64,000 bases of DNA, taken from the NCBI GenBank assembly GCA_020634855.1, contig JACKAU010000007.1, positions 310,001 to 374,000 on the forward strand. Reading direction: 5' to 3'. Below are positions 1-8,217 of the stretch, piece after piece (position 1 is the stretch's first letter; the number at the start of each line of letters is the position of its first letter). The DNA is from Anaerolineales bacterium. GTDB taxonomy: Bacteria; Chloroflexota; Anaerolineae; 4572-78; J111. Position numbers and translations under genes: made by a program. The notes under the pieces are model-generated. The model did not search any database, was not told the DNA's origin, and saw only the letters and a list, made by a program, of their open reading frames with translations.

Positions 1-1601
1 CCGAGATCCGGCACAATCTCGATTTTCTGACGACGTCGCTGCGGAACGTGCCGGAACGACAGCGCAGCGTCCGGGCCGTGTTTGACTACTCCTGGCGGCT
101 CTTATCTAATGAAGAGCAGCGGGTGTTTAAGCAGTTGGCCGTCTTTCGGGGCGGATTCCGGCGCGAGGCGGCCGAACAGGTGGTGGGTGCATCGTTAGGC
201 CTGCTGCTGTCGCTCATCGACAAGTCGCTGCTGCGGCGGACGGAGACCGGCCGTTTTGAACGGCATCATCTGCTGTGGCAGTATGCCGCCGCCAAACTGG
301 CCGAGACGCCGGCGGAACAAACGGCGGTCGAGGATCGACACGGCGACTACTTTGCCGATTTCTTGGCCCAGCGAACCGCGGCCCTGCAGGGCGGCAACCA
401 GCGCACCGCTTTGGCCGAAATCAACGCCGACCTCGAGAACGTGCGCCGCTGCTGGCAGTGGGCCATCGAGCGCGGCCGGTGGGCTGCGGTCGAACAGGCG
501 TTAGAGAGTCTCTTTCATTTTTATGATATTCGTAGTGGATTTAAAGAGGGGGCGGAAGCCTTTGAGCGAGCCGCCGCCGCCCTCAAAAACAGCCCTGAGG
601 CGATGGCGTCGCCGGCCAATCAGATTGTCTTGGGCAAACTGCTGGCCCGGCAGGGGTGGTTTATCTTTCAACTGGGGCAATATGAACCGGCCATCGAATT
701 ACTGCACCACAGTCTGGAGATTTTGCGCCACACCGGCGACGCGGGCCGGCCGGCGCTGGCCTTTCCGCTCAATTACCTGGGGGCGGCGCATCGACATTTG
801 GGCGAGTACCAACTGGCCGAACAGCATTTAGGAGAGTGTCTGACCATTTGCCGAGAGACGGGAGATCGCTTTGGCGAGGGCGTCGCCCTGACCATTTTGG
901 GGCAGGCGGCTTATCTTAAAGGCGATTATGCCCAGGCCCGGCACTATTGCGAGGACAGCCTGAGCATTAAACGAGCCATTGGCGATCATCGGGGTATTAC
1001 GTTCGTGCTGCAAATTTTGGGGCAGGTCGCCTTTGCCGTGGATGACTATGCGGAAGCCAACCACTACTTCCAGGAAAGTCTGGCCATTTGCCAGGCGATT
1101 GGCGATGACCGGGGGATTGCCCTGAGTTTGTCGTATCTAGGCGATGTGATCCAAATGATGGATGAATATCCGGGGGCCAGACAGCTTTATCAAGAGAGCC
1201 TGGCCATCTTTGAGGAGATTGGCAACCAGTGGGGCATTATGGCGGGGCATAACAAATTGGGGCATATCTCGAACGAATTGGGCGAAACCGACGCCGCCGA
1301 ACGTCATTTCGCCGCCGCGCTGGATTTGGCCGAATCGATCCAGGCTACGCCGGCCATGCTCGATGCCTTAGTTGGCCTGGTCGCGCTGCGCATCAAACGC
1401 GGCGACGATGACTGGTCGTCCATTTTAGAGGCGCTGGCCCTGGCCCTAAACCATCCCGTCAGCAGCCGCAGCAATCAAGACCGGGCCGCTCGTCTGCTGG
1501 CCGAGTTGGAACCCCATCTTCCGGCTAACGCCTTAAGCCACCTGCAAGCCGAGCCGCAGACCCAGTCTATTGCAGAGATTTTGGATTCTTTGAGACGGTG
1601 A
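1..1601 (+). CDS. AfsR/NB-ARC-type regulator, C-terminal winged-helix plus TPR part (5' partial)
   Basis: The reading frame is open to the left edge, so the gene starts upstream; the GTG at 48 is internal and not the real start. The visible part begins with a winged-helix segment typical of proteins with an AfsR/MalT-like or NB-ARC ATPase module (motifs VPERQRS, FDYSWRLL, LAVFRGGF). It continues into about 350 residues of tetratricopeptide repeats with a 40-residue period (recurring L..LG......Y..A....EESL.I). In this family the ATPase hands a ligand signal to an output domain and the TPRs bind partner proteins. The N-terminal output domain lies outside the window, so the regulated process cannot be named. 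It ends with TGA at 1599-1601. Confidence 0.85.
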   Translation, partial: EIRHNLDFLTTSLRNVPERQRSVRAVFDYSWRLLSNEEQRVFKQLAVFRGGFRREAAEQVVGASLGLLLSLIDKSLLRRTETGRFERHHLLWQYAAAKLAETPAEQTAVEDRHGDYFADFLAQRTAALQGGNQRTALAEINADLENVRRCWQWAIERGRWAAVEQALESLFHFYDIRSGFKEGAEAFERAAAALKNSPEAMASPANQIVLGKLLARQGWFIFQLGQYEPAIELLHHSLEILRHTGDAGRPALAFPLNYLGAAHRHLGEYQLAEQHLGECLTICRETGDRFGEGVALTILGQAAYLKGDYAQARHYCEDSLSIKRAIGDHRGITFVLQILGQVAFAVDDYAEANHYFQESLAICQAIGDDRGIALSLSYLGDVIQMMDEYPGARQLYQESLAIFEEIGNQWGIMAGHNKLGHISNELGETDAAERHFAAALDLAESIQATPAMLDALVGLVALRIKRGDDDWSSILEALALALNHPVSSRSNQDRAARLLAELEPHLPANALSHLQAEPQTQSIAEILDSLRR

Positions 1602-1655
1602 CGTAATTCGGAAAGAGGTGGTCTGGAATGTGATCAATGACAGCTTATAATTACC

Positions 1656-1769
1656 CCTGCGCTCTTGTTCAAAAAAATCTTCATCAAGGAATGGGTGACC
1701 CACGTGAGAGGCGAAGTACCACGCATCAAGTAATTCGTTTAAATCCTTCTCTTCATATCTCCTAATCAT
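1656..1769 (-). pseudogene. GNAT acetyltransferase N-terminal fragment
   Basis: A minus-strand ATG at 1769 opens about 38 codons that look like the first strand and helix of a GNAT N-acetyltransferase (MIRRYEEKDLNELLDAW, then HPFLDEDF). The similarity then stops. The acetyl-CoA binding motif (Q/RxxGxG/A) is absent, and the frame runs on as unrelated sequence to a stop within the 3' end of the preceding gene. This is a truncated remnant. It sits just downstream of the higBA locus on the same strand, in a stretch that also carries other broken genes. Confidence 0.6.
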
Positions 1770-1830
1770 TTTGCTTGATAGCCACCACCGTTCTGAATAC
1801 GCCACTCGATTACTTTTTCGAGGTTTTGCG

Positions 1831-2147
1831 TTACCTTAGAGCGTTTGTCATTGGGTAGGGTGTAATGGTGGCCAACTCATCTTCTTCGGCGCGTTGCGCG
1901 AAGTATAAATCCCACCGTAATTGTAGATTTAGCCAAAAACTGGCGGACATTCCCAAAAACTTCTCCAGTCGCAAGGCTGTACTGGGGGTCATCCTCGTTT
2001 GCCATTAACGATCTCGTTGATCCTTTGATACGGAACGTGAATCGCGTCAGCCAATTCTCGTTGCGTTAAGCCCATTGGCTTTAAGAATTCTTCCACGAGC
2101 ATCTCACCGGGATGGGTTGGGGTTCTATCGGTTGGGACTCTTATCAT
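1831..2147 (-). pseudogene. higA: HigA-type antitoxin, interrupted by one frameshift
   Basis: The ATG at 2147 follows a strong GGAGG ribosome-binding site and opens a Cro/CI-type helix-turn-helix protein characteristic of HigA (HPGEMLVEEFLKPMGLTQ, then ELADAIHVPYQRINEIVNGK). The frame hits TGA at 1991-1989. The rest of the family sequence continues one base over (TPSTALRLEKFLGMSASFWL) to a TAA at 1833-1831. One missing base near 1992 would explain it. The total of about 105 codons is normal for HigA. It begins 30 bp after higB, in the usual toxin-first order. HigA normally neutralises HigB and represses the operon. Either the antitoxin is dead, or the base is a sequencing error; an intact toxin without antitoxin favours the error. 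Confidence 0.8.
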
Positions 2148-2177
2148 AACAGCCTCCGTCGTTCATGCCATATTAGC

Positions 2178-2471
2178 TCAGTGATAATCCACAATGTCAA
2201 CTTCATCGGGTTCGGTCTCCGCCCAGACAAAACAAATTCGATATTGGTCATTGATCCGAATACTATGCTGGCCTGTTCGATCACCGCTTAAGGCTTCAAG
2301 CCGATTGCCAGGTGGTAGCCGTAATTGCTCCAGCGCGTTGACTGAGTCAAGCTGATCCAATTTGCGAGAGGCAATCTTCCATAAGTTTTGGGGACAGATA
2401 CGCCGAGCCGCTTTTGTATTTTTACCGTTGAAAATATCTTCAGTTCCAGGGGTTTTGAATGAACGGATCAC
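2178..2471 (-). CDS. higB: HigB-type RelE/ParE-superfamily mRNA interferase toxin
   Basis: This is a 97-residue protein of the HigB group, ribosome-dependent endoribonucleases that cut mRNA during translation. The family signature is plain: an N-terminal IRSFK segment, a KL..L..... pattern, LRLPPGNRLEAL, then GQHSIRINDQYRICF and a terminal IVDYH. I place the start at the GTG at 2471 because family members begin MIRSF; a second in-frame GTG at 2489 would add six residues. The antitoxin gene follows after 30 bp on the same strand. This order (toxin first) is diagnostic of HigBA. Confidence 0.88.
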   Translation of the reverse strand: MIRSFKTPGTEDIFNGKNTKAARRICPQNLWKIASRKLDQLDSVNALEQLRLPPGNRLEALSGDRTGQHSIRINDQYRICFVWAETEPDEVDIVDYH

Positions 2472-2706
2472 AGTAACATATGATAGCACGGCACTCGTGA
2501 TACGACAAGCAAAATAATAATCCTCCTTCTAGCCAAATGTATGTTTCAGCCACTCTTCCCGCAGATGATGCCAGCATCCCTGGAAACTAGCGTTCTGGCA
2601 ATCTAGCTTTAACCGTATGAGCCAACCGTTAGGGGGTGTCTGGCCCCCGCAAGCCGCTTTGCTGAGAGGCTCTGCGCTTGCGTTTCGTGTCACTCCTTTC
2701 GGTTCG

Positions 2707-2820
2707 ACCTAACTCAGTTCGACTCGTCAGTTTCTTCATTGACACCTACTTACGACCCCTTTTGGGGTAATTCTTCTCGCCGTTTCATGGCACGTATTCG
2801 TATGTGTCTCTTTGTTAGGC
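2707..2820 (-). repeat. attC-like element (speculative integron recombination site)
   Basis: Read on the minus strand, this 114-bp segment begins with GCCTAAC and ends with GTTAGGT. These fit the RYYYAAC and GTTRRRY core boxes of integron attC sites. The TAA stop of the upstream nuclease-like gene lies inside GCCTAAC, as is usual in gene cassettes. A central dyad (ACCCC-AAAA-GGGGT) and an outer pair (GACACATAC with GTAGGTGTC, 8 of 9 matching) allow folding. Spacing of the inner arms is asymmetric and L boxes are not convincing, and no integrase gene is seen, so this is only a candidate. Confidence 0.25.
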
Positions 2821-4845
2821 TACCCTTGCCAAATGTTTATTCTGAATTAGTAGACTCACAATAATATGTACATCTCTGATATTAAGCTCTTCAACGGGGA
2901 TGATAGGACGCTTTCTTTTTATTGGTGAATTTTCAACCATCGATGAAAACAAACTATTTAGAGGATTCTCCAAATTACCCTGCTCTACTATAATCCTTAG
3001 GAACTGATACCATGTTCCCCAAGCTGCTCTAGGATCCAAAGTGCCAGATCCGGAAAAAATGTGCGGCATAACGACTGATAACAAAAATTCGGAATTCGTT
3101 TGCACGGTTAATATCATCTTGTTCGAAACCTAACATTTTACAAGTTTCAGCGATACTATTACTAGCCAACCATTGACTTACACGCTCTACCCATTTGTTT
3201 CCTGTATGTTGGAAGTTTCTTTTTCTGCTTTCTCGTTCACGTATTGAACCTCCAAACATATCTTGCCACTTTAGCTGGAATATAGCCACAACTCCCTTAC
3301 TCCGATCCAGAATTAAAGCGTCAATGTCAGTTACAATCGAACCACCAATCTTTATATTGATGTTTCTGTCGATTTTGAAGGAATTTGGTACTTTGAAATA
3401 ATTCATAGAGTTCTCGTCGGAAAAGAACTTCTCTCATATCTACAGCACGATCCCAGTCGGATCTATGCTTCCTTTTTAGTTCATTGAGCATAAATATAAA
3501 CGGATGACTAGTACATCCCCATACCGGAAAAATTACTCGTCCTTGTCCTGCCTCAATTAATGCAGGTGCAACAAAATTGCCTGGAGCTACACAATGAACT
3601 TGTTTGTTTTCGCGGGTCAGTGTCAGAGTTTGTAATGCTTGTCTTGCTGCTTGAGTATCTATCGTCAAAGCACTAGCAAGATACTTTGCTTTATCGTCAA
3701 AATGCTGTGGCACAGTAATGATGTTTCTTGGATTAATATATGGTACTTTCTTCATTAACTGCGTACAAAAACTCATATGCTTAAGACTCCAGCCTATCAA
3801 AACACCCACTGTTTCCCGATAAAGGTTAAAATCTTCTCCTCCAAACTTCGTGTCCCCTGGGAAGCTATCCTGCCCGAACATTCGCTGTGCGTGTAATAAG
3901 CCAACTTCCTGATAGAATTCATCAACTTCTGGATGTGTCTCATATTGAATGTAATATTTGTGCCAAGTATCGACCAAGCCTGACATGATTTTCCATATTT
4001 TGCATTGTTGTTCATTTAGTCTCTTTTGCTTATCCGCTTGACGATGAGCAATAAACTCGGCCATCCACGTAAAATCTTCTCTCTATAGACTCAAACCCTA
4101 TCGGGTGGGAAGTATATTTAAAACGGTAAACACGAGGCCGCTCCTTGTAAAGTTCACCTAACCCTACTCGACATATTTCTAATAAATGTTCACACAAGCC
4201 CAATCGACCGCAGTGTATTAACACAGAATTTGCCCACTGATTTGTCTCATTATTTGATCGAGCCAGAGGAAAACCAGGACGGCCGCAAGAATCATCTAAG
4301 AATAGATGTAATGACTTGTTTAAACCGAAAGTAATAAATTGGGAGGCCTCGCGTGTCTGTTCGGATGCCGTGATAATCCCCAATTAAGTGATGTCCAGAA
4401 CAGATCCATAGATCGTGCAATTTCTATCAAGCCACGACGTCGTTCTAATGGAAAACTATTGAAAATGCGCCGCTCTTCGTAATGAATGAGTGAATGAAGT
4501 TCTATAACAGGACTTTTAGCGTGATTTGTCATTAAGTACTCCAGCCATACTCAAGTCTTGATTTGAACAATGCATAACGAACATTAGTATAGTGATGAGA
4601 CGGCCCAACGCCTCCTCTTTACTTAAAAAGAATGAGTACACCTTTACGCCAGCATTTTCATTTGATATAGGACGATGGCTTAATTTTTCCAACACTTCCC
4701 TAGACCTATTATCCCACAAACCGACTTCTGGATCAATAGTATTACCGAAGTCAGTTCCTAAAATATAATCGCCCCACCTGGGGAAAAAGAGCGGGGTTAA
4801 GGTCAACATAATCGGCTTGGTCATCCAAAAGAGATTAGTTGTCAA
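2815..4845 (-). pseudogene. Large gene of unknown function with nuclease-like C-terminal domain, broken by about five frameshifts
   Basis: Five overlapping minus-strand frames (4845-4516, 4532-4320, 4383-4030, 4064-3327, 3406-3029, ending 3117-2815) join into one protein of about 677 codons. At each junction the sense of the sequence carries on in the next frame, for example near 4530, 4370, 4075, 3374 and 3055; the last lies in a run of six A. The C-terminal third contains TDIDALILD followed by AIFQLKW, which fits the D...(E/Q)xK core of PD-(D/E)XK restriction-endonuclease-like folds. I do not recognise the N-terminal two thirds. The stretch is much more AT-rich than its neighbours, which suggests transfer. 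A TTG near 4845 is a possible start. Decay or sequencing errors could both explain the breaks. Confidence 0.55.
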
Positions 4846-5090
4846 CTGCCCGGACGCCGGTTCAACCTCGATCGGCGGCGGCGCTCTCGATCAAACTCAT
4901 CCCACACCTCGCCGGCCTGGTGGGGGCTAAATTCAAGTCAAAAAGAAGGCAACGCCTTAAATGGGCAAAAATCTCGATACAATTTCATAAAAAGGGGTTG
5001 CCCACCGGCCATAATTTTCGGTCGGATTAACGGAGGCATCGCTAAAGTTGCCGGAGGGATGTTTTCGATTGGCCGAACGTCGTAAAAGTT

Positions 5091-5450
5091 ACCGAATAGA
5101 CATCTTCGGCAAGATAAACGTCGTAAAAACTGCCGAGATGAGGTTCTTGGTTGGCCGAACGTCGTAAAAGTTACTGAAACGATATTCCGGGCTAGCGGAA
5201 GGTCGTAAAAGTTACCGAATCGATGTTCCGGGCTAGCGGAACGTCGTAAAAGTTGCCGAAACGGTGTTCCGGGCTAGCGGAACATCGAAAAAGTTACTGA
5301 ATCGTTGTTCCGGGCTAGCGGAAGGTCATAAAAGTTGCCGAAACGATGTTCCGGGCTAGCCGAACGTCATAAAAGTTGCCGAAACGTTGTTCCGGGCTAG
5401 CGGAAGGTCACAAAAGTGGCTCAGACTATCGACCGGGTTGGCGGGGCATC
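5091..5450. repeat. 41-bp tandem repeat array (about 8 units) with palindromic core
   Basis: A unit containing cgtaaaagttgccgaaacg and then ttccgggctagcggaa recurs with an exact 41-bp period. The CGTAAAA-like core starts at 5122, 5163, 5204, 5245, 5286, 5327, 5368 and 5409, with an irregular earlier copy at 5091. TTCC-GGGCTAGC-GGAA is a near-palindrome centred on GCTAGC. Units differ by a few substitutions but never in length. More degenerate relatives (core catcgccgaagttgccggggg) extend the region from about 5030 to 5620. There are no unique spacers, so it is not a CRISPR. No protein-coding gene is supported here. Confidence 0.9.
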
Positions 5451-5631
5451 GCCGAAGTTGCCGGGGGTACGTTTTGGATGGGCAACCTATCACCCCAGCG
5501 GCCAGGTTGATGCTTGCGGAAGGAAAGATGTCGGCCAAGCTGCCGAGGCTATCGGCTTGGTTGGCAAGACATCGTCAAAGTTGCCGGGGGCGTAATCCCG
5601 ATGGGCGGGGAGACCTATGGCGCTGCTTCAG

Positions 5632-6639
5632 CTATATCCGGCCGGATTTAACCTCGCCCAGGGCGTCGAGATGGTCTTGCAGGATGTGGACCTCTTCTTC
5701 GACATCTTCGAACAAGCGGCTGTAATCGGCAACGTGATTGGTGGATTGGCTGGTCAACATTTGGGAATAAAGCGTACCTAACAAGGATAACGTGCTTTCG
5801 ATTTTAATCTCGGCCCGCTTAATGGTGCCTTGCAACTGGTTGAGGGCTTCAAGATGGTTTTTATAAACGGTCAGCGTTCGTTCCAGTTCGGCGCGGGTCG
5901 ATTCATCCGTTTCCGAGGCCAGCCGCCGCTCTAAATCGTCAATCGACTGCGGCACAGCCGCCAGATCGGTCTGGATGAGGCTGTTTTGCCGGAAACTTTC
6001 GATGCGCTCGGCTAAAACTTCGACGGCCCGGACCCACTCATCGATTTGTTTGGCTAAATCATCCTGGCGGATATGAATATTCTGCCGGGTCGAGGCTTTA
6101 AGCAGCGATTTAATCTGAGCCTGGTAAGTGCGGGCTTTTTTGACCTGATCTTTGAGCGCAGGACCGGCGGCGGACACAACGGCCGGCGGTTCGGGCGATT
6201 CTGGCTCGGCCAGCCGGTCGCGTTTTCTTTTGCGCCGTTTCTCGGTCGATTGTTCGGCCAAATCGGGCGTTTCAGCCGGGTTACGGTTCTTGCCCATAAT
6301 GAGGACAAAAAAATGAATGGCAACGGCCACCCCCCAACCCAACGCCGGCCATAAAAACCAGGGATAGCCGCCGGGGTCGGCCAAGAGATAAACTCCCAGC
6401 AGCATGGCCATAATAATGGCGTATGATCCGGCATGGGCTATAAATCCGCGCCATTTACCGGTGATATGGCTCATCTCGCCCAGCCGTAGGCCAAATAAAT
6501 GGAAAGCGACCCCCACCCCCCAGCCCAAAGCCGGCCATAAAAACCAAGGATAGCCGCCCGGATCGATTAAAAGGTTTATCAACCCTAACAGGCTAATAAC
6601 GATAACATAGACGCCTAAATGGATAAAAAGCCTTTCCAT
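5632..6639 (-). CDS. Tandem 2TM-domain membrane protein with C-terminal coiled coil
   Basis: This is a 335-residue protein with two copies of a 2TM domain. Each has a hydrophobic helix, the motif DPGGYPWFLWPALGWG and a second helix ending in HLFGL or HFFVL (residues about 5-52 and 68-114). The near-identity of the two copies shows internal duplication. A basic stretch (EKRRKRKRDR, about 130-140) follows, then about 180 residues rich in heptad-like Leu/Glu/Lys, probably a cytoplasmic coiled coil. 2TM domains are often found as membrane anchors fused to signalling domains; no enzymatic domain is visible here. It stands alone between the tandem repeat array and a gene-poor gap, so a function cannot be assigned. 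Confidence 0.8.
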   Translation of the reverse strand: MERLFIHLGVYVIVISLLGLINLLIDPGGYPWFLWPALGWGVGVAFHLFGLRLGEMSHITGKWRGFIAHAGSYAIIMAMLLGVYLLADPGGYPWFLWPALGWGVAVAIHFFVLIMGKNRNPAETPDLAEQSTEKRRKRKRDRLAEPESPEPPAVVSAAGPALKDQVKKARTYQAQIKSLLKASTRQNIHIRQDDLAKQIDEWVRAVEVLAERIESFRQNSLIQTDLAAVPQSIDDLERRLASETDESTRAELERTLTVYKNHLEALNQLQGTIKRAEIKIESTLSLLGTLYSQMLTSQSTNHVADYSRLFEDVEEEVHILQDHLDALGEVKSGRI

Positions 6640-7081
6640 TTCCCGCTTAACGGCTGGGCCGTTGAGTTAGTGGCCATGATTTTACTCCGTAAGGTCCAAA
6701 AACGGTTGCAGCGAGAGTATTTTACCGCAGCGAGGCGTGGTTAACAAACTTTTTCGAGTCCCTCCCTCTCGCTAACGGACACCCTTTGAATTTGGCCTGG
6801 AATTAGCTAGCGAAGCCACTTTTTGGCCACCGGACCGCAGACGGCAGACAGTAGACCGCTCAAAAAATAGGCCGAACTGGGCGCTTGGGCGGTCAGTGGA
6901 CAGCGGTCGGCGGTTACGCGAGGCAGAGTCTTTGTCAAATTGAGTATGTGTCCGCTAGCAAAGCCCTCCCTTATGAAGCTGCGTAAATGGCGCGAGTCAG
7001 AAAGCCGATGGCCAGGATGGTCAAAATAAAGCCGATCCAGGCCCAACGCCGGGCGCGACGGCCATCGCCGGTGGCCCATAG
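6640..7081. other. Gene-poor interval
   Basis: No coding region is convincing here. Around 6829-6935 are degenerate runs of the type gaccgcagacggcagac and ggtcagtggacagcggtcgg, resembling those at 40840-40890, so the interval looks like decayed dispersed repeat. A minus-strand frame ending at 6971 encodes one hydrophobic helix but overlaps the TetR remnant and lacks a good start. Confidence 0.5.
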
Positions 7082-7261
7082 CTGTTTCAAGGCCGGACGC
7101 AGCTGATTCACGAGAAAAATTACACCGCGATAGCTATTAGCGATATCACCGAGCGGGCCAACACCGGCCGCAGCACATTTTATCGATATTTTCAAACCAA
7201 AGCCGATTTGCTGGTCAGTTTACACGAAGATATCTTCAACGGGTGTGGTAACAGCAGATAA
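7082..7261 (+). pseudogene. TetR-family regulator fragment (DNA-binding domain only)
   Basis: An open frame without a start codon of its own encodes most of a TetR N-terminal helix-turn-helix (AIAISDITERANTGRSTFYR, then YFQTKADLLVSLHEDI). The helix-2/3 spacing and the STFYRYF recognition helix are typical. It stops at TAA 7259-7261, right where a hairpin element begins at 7266, and no ligand-binding domain follows. The reading frame is closed upstream by TAG at 7079-7081. The gene is therefore a remnant truncated at both ends, possibly by the adjacent element. Confidence 0.7.
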
Positions 7262-7265
7262 ATCT

Positions 7266-7479
7266 AACCAAGAATTACACTAATTTCAGTCGATCACGAT
7301 TTCAAGATCTGATAAGAAATGATAGAACACGGATGATACGGATCATACGGATTTTCACCGATAAGGCTTGATTTAACTAAAAAATATCCGTGTTTATCCG
7401 TGTAATCTGTACAATCTGCGTTCTATTTGCCCACTTTTATGTGAAATTGTGATCGACTGAATTTCACTAATTCTTGTTT
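7266..7479. mobile_element. MITE-like element with long nested inverted repeats
   Basis: Arms of about 38 bp at 7266-7304 and 7442-7479 are inverted copies (caagaatta...cagtcgatcac in both when one is reverse-complemented), with few mismatches. Nested inside is a second inverted pair built on agaacacggatgatacggat near 7325-7345 and atccgtgtaatctgt near 7398-7412. The whole 214-bp element could fold into one long hairpin and encodes nothing. This structure is that of a non-autonomous miniature element or large REP-type repeat. It abuts the truncated TetR gene. The rest of the gap to 7604 shows only AT-rich leader sequence. Confidence 0.7.
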
Positions 7480-7604
7480 TTAATCCGTGGCATTTGTATA
7501 ATCTTGTAAATCTTGTCTAATTTTCTGGCCTAAAATGCAAGAGTTTGGTGGCGAAGATACAGGTTAGATCCGCTGAATCGGGATGAATTTGGAGGATTAA
7601 CGTT

Positions 7605-8087
7605 ATGGCGACCGCGACAACGAGAGGAAAAAAGCCGCGAGGGTTGATGCGTTTATTTTTACGCTTCCCGATTTGGCTGTACCGGCTGCGATTAGGCTGG
7701 CTCTTGGGCGATCGGTTTGTGATGCTGCAACATACAGGCCGCAAGAGCGGGTTGCCGCGTTATACGGTGGTGGAAGTGGTGCGCCACGATCAGACCAGCG
7801 ATGAGGTTATCATCGCCTCGGGTTGGGGCGAAAAATCAGACTGGTTTCAGAATATTCAAAAAACGCCGGCAGTGACGCTCTCTTTGGGGCGACGCCGCTG
7901 GCCGGCCCAGGCCAATCGCCTGCCGGTGGTCGAAGCAGCCCAAGAATTGGCCGATTACGCCCGGCGCCATCCCACCGCGTTCGCTAATCTGTCGAAAATG
8001 ATGATCGGTCGGCAATTAGAGGCCACCGACGCCGATTGTCGCCTGCTGGCGGAGTCGGCGCCGTTGGTGCGGTTGGTTCCGGGTTGA
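7605..8087 (+). CDS. Deazaflavin-dependent nitroreductase family protein (Ddn-like)
   Basis: This 160-residue protein matches the F420H2-dependent nitroreductase/Ddn family, split-beta-barrel proteins that bind deazaflavin F420 and reduce quinones or nitro compounds. Visible family features are an N-terminal hydrophobic/basic segment, LQHTGRKSGLPRYTVVEV, IIASGWGEKSDWFQNI and a region near the end that closes the flavin site. An ATG at 7605 follows a GGAGG site (ggatttggaggattaacgtt context). It stands alone between the MITE-like element and prfB. The substrate cannot be told from sequence, and some family members bind FMN or haem instead of F420. If F420 is used, the organism must make it, which some Chloroflexota do. 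Confidence 0.8.
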   Translation: MATATTRGKKPRGLMRLFLRFPIWLYRLRLGWLLGDRFVMLQHTGRKSGLPRYTVVEVVRHDQTSDEVIIASGWGEKSDWFQNIQKTPAVTLSLGRRRWPAQANRLPVVEAAQELADYARRHPTAFANLSKMMIGRQLEATDADCRLLAESAPLVRLVPG

Positions 8088-8126
8088 TTATCAGGCTGAA
8101 GCTGAAATGATCGCTTCATTTTCTAA

Positions 8127-8156
8127 TTTTCAATTTCTCCTCTCTTTCTGTATAAT
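8127..8156 (+). promoter_or_regulatory. Candidate sigma-70 promoter for prfB
   Basis: A consensus -10 hexamer TATAAT lies at 8151-8156, 61 bp before the prfB start. The best -35 candidate, TTTTCA at 8127-8132 with an 18-bp spacer, is weak. Confidence 0.45.
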
Positions 8157-8217
8157 ATTAGTTTCGTTTAATGATCAGTTACATCCAAATGAATAACCAG
8201 GTAAAGGAGCGAACACG

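Noticed and set aside
2500..2815. tRNA-like stretch with ttcgactc motifs
   Set aside because: No acceptor stem or anticodon arm can be formed around it.
5091..5450. CRISPR array
   Set aside because: The whole 41-bp unit is repeated with no unique spacers and no cas genes nearby.
5387..5725. Plus-strand ORF of 112 codons
   Set aside because: It is a translation of the degenerate tandem repeat and overlaps the 2TM-protein gene; no family or ribosome-binding site.
6971..7195. Minus-strand small membrane protein
   Set aside because: One hydrophobic helix only, start inside the TetR remnant, no ribosome-binding site.
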